Assembly (NCBI GenBank): GCA_021203665.1
Contig: JAJQAT010000137.1
Location: forward strand, 1-8,314
DNA from: Bacillota bacterium
GTDB taxonomy: Bacteria; Bacillota; Clostridia; UBA1381
Reading direction: 5' to 3'
Length of the DNA: 8,314 bases
Of the stretch, positions 7,141-8,314 are shown one piece after another. Made by a program: the position numbers and the translations under genes. The notes under the pieces are model-generated. The model did not search any database and was not told the DNA's origin. It was given only the letters and a program-made list of their open reading frames with translations. Positions within the stretch are counted from its first letter, which is position 1. Every line of letters begins with the position of its first letter.

Positions 7141-7190
7141 TTCACTTCGTATGGGCGCCCGCGGGCGGGCAATGCCCGCCCCTACAACCG
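7141..7190. repeat. GC-rich palindromic intergenic element
   Basis: GGGCGGGCA (7163-7171) and TGCCCGCCC (7173-7181) form an almost continuous inverted repeat, giving a hairpin of about 8 bp with a short loop. Two overlapping short palindromes sit beside it, GGGCGCCC (7153-7160) and GCCCGCGGGC (7157-7166). TCACTTCGT (7142-7150) borders it on one side and repeats, inverted, at 12-20. The minus strand begins GTAGGGGCGGGC, which I recall as a common opening of dispersed intergenic repeats in Clostridia. It has no T-run, so it is a poor intrinsic terminator. It is much richer in GC than the DNA around it. Confidence 0.6.
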
Positions 7191-7215
7191 CGCCGCCGGA
7201 AATACGGTCGGAAAT

Positions 7216-8079
7216 TTACTTTTCCCATCTGCCGCTTATTCCGCACGGCAAAACAAGTCCGTTTGATTTCATCGGCAAACCGATTTCATCGGCGGTAATT
7301 TTACCGCCGAATTTTCTGCCTACCGTCATAGTCAGCACATTTATAAGCACCTGTGCGCTAAGTCCCGTGGTGTACGAATTTATCAGGAAAAACAGCGGAT
7401 TATCCGAAAGTATTTGCATACACTCCTCCACAAGCGGATACAATTCATTCTCTATCTTCCACACCTCGCCCGACGGACCTCTGCCGTATGACGGGGGATC
7501 CATTATTACAGCGTCGTACTGTCTGCCGCGGCGGTTTTCGCGCCGAACGAATTTCACAACGTCGTCCACGATATATCTTACCGGCTTATCCTTAAGACCC
7601 GATGAAACGATATTTTCCTTTGCCCATGTGACCATACCCTTTGACGCGTCCACATGAACCACCTCCGCGCCCGCCGCCAACGCGGCAACCGTGGCTCCGC
7701 CCGTGTACGCGAAAAGATTAAGCACGCGCACGGGTCTGTCCGATTTCCTTATCAAATCCGAAAACCAATCCCAGTTGACAGCCTGTTCGGGAAAAAGTCC
7801 CGTATGCTTAAAGCCCATCGGCTTTATATTAAAGGTTAAATCACGGTATCCGATTGTCCAACGCTCGGGAAGTTTTTTGTTTAAATACTGCCACTTTCCG
7901 CCGCCCGATTTTGAACGGTGATACCACGCGTCCGCCTTGTCCCATTTTTTATCGGTTTTAAGGCTCCAGACCGCCTGCGGGTCGGGCCGGCGCAAAAGAT
8001 ATTTGCCCCAGTATTCCAATTTTTCGCCGTCCGCACTGTCTATAAGACTGTAATCGGTCCATTTATCCGCACTCCACAT
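7216..8079 (-). CDS. Class I SAM-dependent methyltransferase, RlmI/COG1092 type
   Basis: 287-residue Rossmann-fold methyltransferase that uses S-adenosylmethionine. Motif I is VLNLFAYTGGATVAAL (119-134), followed by the ribose-binding acid in VVHVDASKGMV (Asp144). VDDVVKFVRR (171-180) is the next acidic strand, and DPPSYGRG (194-201) is the catalytic motif IV. The protein matches the Methyltrans_SAM group related to rRNA methyltransferases RlmI and RlmK, but lacks the N-terminal PUA RNA-binding domain of RlmI. In its place the first 100 residues hold a conserved-looking block (YLLRRPDPQAVW, 27-38). The substrate is probably rRNA by family but is not shown; a different RNA or a small molecule is possible. 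The ATG has AGGAG 7 bases upstream. It is 114 bases from ecfA1, so it may be the first gene of the operon or a separate unit. Confidence 0.88.
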   Translation of the reverse strand: MWSADKWTDYSLIDSADGEKLEYWGKYLLRRPDPQAVWSLKTDKKWDKADAWYHRSKSGGGKWQYLNKKLPERWTIGYRDLTFNIKPMGFKHTGLFPEQAVNWDWFSDLIRKSDRPVRVLNLFAYTGGATVAALAAGAEVVHVDASKGMVTWAKENIVSSGLKDKPVRYIVDDVVKFVRRENRRGRQYDAVIMDPPSYGRGPSGEVWKIENELYPLVEECMQILSDNPLFFLINSYTTGLSAQVLINVLTMTVGRKFGGKITADEIGLPMKSNGLVLPCGISGRWEK

Positions 8080-8119
8080 ATTATTTCTCCTACTTCAATA
8101 TTTTCAATTCTATATCTAT

Positions 8120-8144
8120 AGACAAAACCTTAACGGTTTTGTCT
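8120..8144. other. Hairpin upstream of the methyltransferase gene
   Basis: AGACAAAACC (8120-8129) and GGTTTTGTCT (8135-8144) form a perfect 10-bp stem with a 5-base loop, about 40 bases upstream of the methyltransferase ATG. On the minus strand it is followed by ATAGATATAG, not a T-run, so it is not a good intrinsic terminator in the gene's direction. It is the closest of four consecutive hairpins in this gap. Confidence 0.6.
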
Positions 8145-8161
8145 TCCTTGTTCTTGGGTGC

Positions 8162-8179
8162 TCGAGGTGCTAACCTCGA
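8162..8179. other. Short hairpin in the methyltransferase upstream region
   Basis: TCGAGGT (8162-8168) and ACCTCGA (8173-8179) form a 7-bp stem with a 4-base loop. The word GGTGCT occurs twice within it and at its edge (8157-8162 and 8166-8171). It lies between the two longer hairpins at 8120-8144 and 8188-8216. Confidence 0.5.
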
Positions 8180-8208
8180 ATTATAATCGTTTTTGACGAC
8201 AAGCGCGT
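8180..8208 (-). promoter_or_regulatory. Weak candidate promoter for the methyltransferase unit
   Basis: The minus strand carries a consensus -10 hexamer TATAAT (8185 to 8180) about 100 bases before the start codon. The only -35-like word nearby, TTGACG, ends 20 bases upstream of it, longer than the usual 16-18. The -35 word also lies inside the 8188-8216 hairpin. The -10 match is good and the spacing is poor, so this is a weak call. Confidence 0.25.
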
Positions 8209-8216
8209 CAAAAACG
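8188..8216. other. Strong 11-bp hairpin in the methyltransferase upstream region
   Basis: CGTTTTTGACG (8188-8198) and CGTCAAAAACG (8206-8216) form a perfect 11-bp stem with a 7-base loop. Neither side is followed by a T-run. It is the strongest perfect inverted repeat in the hairpin cluster. It could be a structured leader, a protein-binding operator or part of a dispersed intergenic repeat; the sequence alone does not decide. Confidence 0.65.
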
Positions 8217-8219
8217 GCT

Positions 8220-8264
8220 AAAACCTAAAGTTTCGACGCAGTAGGAACTTTTGGTTTTTTCTTT
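8220..8264 (+). terminator. Terminator-like hairpin on the plus strand
   Basis: AAAACC (8220-8225) pairs with GGTTTT (8253-8258). After one T-T mismatch, AAAGTTTC (8227-8234) pairs with GGAACTTT (8244-8251) with one G-T pair. Read on the plus strand, the stem runs into TTTTTTCTTTT, as an intrinsic terminator would. No plus-strand gene precedes it here, so either it ends an unseen small transcript or it is part of the hairpin cluster with no terminator role. Confidence 0.4.
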
Positions 8265-8274
8265 TAAAATAGTT

Positions 8275-8302
8275 GAAAAAAGCGTTTTTTAACGCTTTTT
8301 TC
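8275..8302 (-). terminator. Intrinsic terminator, probably of the gene beyond the right edge
   Basis: GAAAAAAGCGTT (8275-8286) and AACGCTTTTTTC (8291-8302) form a perfect 12-bp stem with a 4-base loop, with runs of six A and six T at the ends. It works on paper in both directions. Since every gene here is on the minus strand, it most likely ends the next minus-strand gene to the right, which makes the methyltransferase the first gene of a new transcription unit. The neighbour itself is not visible. Confidence 0.65.
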
Positions 8303-8314
8303 GCTGTTGACTTT

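Noticed and set aside
7153..7182. GC-rich palindrome as terminator of the methyltransferase gene
   Set aside because: There is no T-run after the stem on the minus strand; the following sequence is GC-rich, so the intrinsic terminator pattern is absent.
6854..7657. 267-codon plus-strand open frame opposite ecfA1 and the methyltransferase
   Set aside because: It is antisense to two clearly real proteins with all motifs intact, crosses the intergenic repeat, and translates to low-complexity Ser/Pro/Arg-rich sequence with no recognisable domain. Long antisense frames opposite ABC ATPase Walker regions are common artefacts.
8120..8258. Riboswitch or CRISPR array upstream of the methyltransferase
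   Set aside because: The hairpins differ from each other in sequence and spacing, so this is not a repeat-spacer array. No conserved core of a known riboswitch class could be recognised.

Overview
The window is a stretch of ordinary chromosome from a Bacillota (Firmicutes) bacterium, most likely a gut-type Clostridia. I infer this from three things. The gene order ecfA1-ecfA2-ecfT-truA is the Bacillota arrangement. Ribosome binding sites are strong and close to consensus (AAAGGAGG type). The DUF5711-like and CvpA-like membrane proteins and the GC-rich intergenic palindrome recall Clostridia genomes. Base composition looks mixed, with GC-rich third positions next to AT-rich intergenic DNA. No taxon can be fixed from sequence reading alone.

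All eight genes lie on the minus strand, so transcription runs from the right edge to the left. From right to left: a terminator-like hairpin (8275-8302) and a run of four further hairpins (8120-8258); a class I SAM-dependent methyltransferase of the RlmI/COG1092 type (7216-8079); a GC-rich palindromic repeat in the next gap (7141-7190); the two ATPases of an ECF vitamin transporter, ecfA1 (6253-7101) and ecfA2 (5396-6256); their membrane partner ecfT (4585-5403); the tRNA pseudouridine synthase truA (3834-4568); a single-pass membrane protein with a large extracytoplasmic domain resembling DUF5711 (2431-3837); a CvpA-like four-helix membrane protein (1768-2418); and dihydroxy-acid dehydratase ilvD (89-1753), followed by a GC-rich hairpin (52-73).

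From ecfA1 to ilvD the genes are packed tightly. Three junctions overlap (ATGA, GTGCTTAG and GTGA) and the other three gaps are 12 to 16 bases, so this is probably one operon with translational coupling. Functionally it is mixed: vitamin uptake energization, tRNA modification, envelope proteins of unknown role, and branched-chain amino acid and pantothenate precursor synthesis. The ECF module has no substrate-binding S component here, as expected for a group II transporter whose A1-A2-T core is shared by S components encoded elsewhere. The ribosomal protein genes that flank this block in Bacillus are not seen on either side.

I found no mobile element, CRISPR array, tRNA, rRNA or defence system, and no convincing novel multi-gene system. 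The items most worth a second look are the multi-hairpin DNA upstream of the methyltransferase, the DUF5711-like/CvpA-like pair, and the palindromic repeat ahead of ecfA1.
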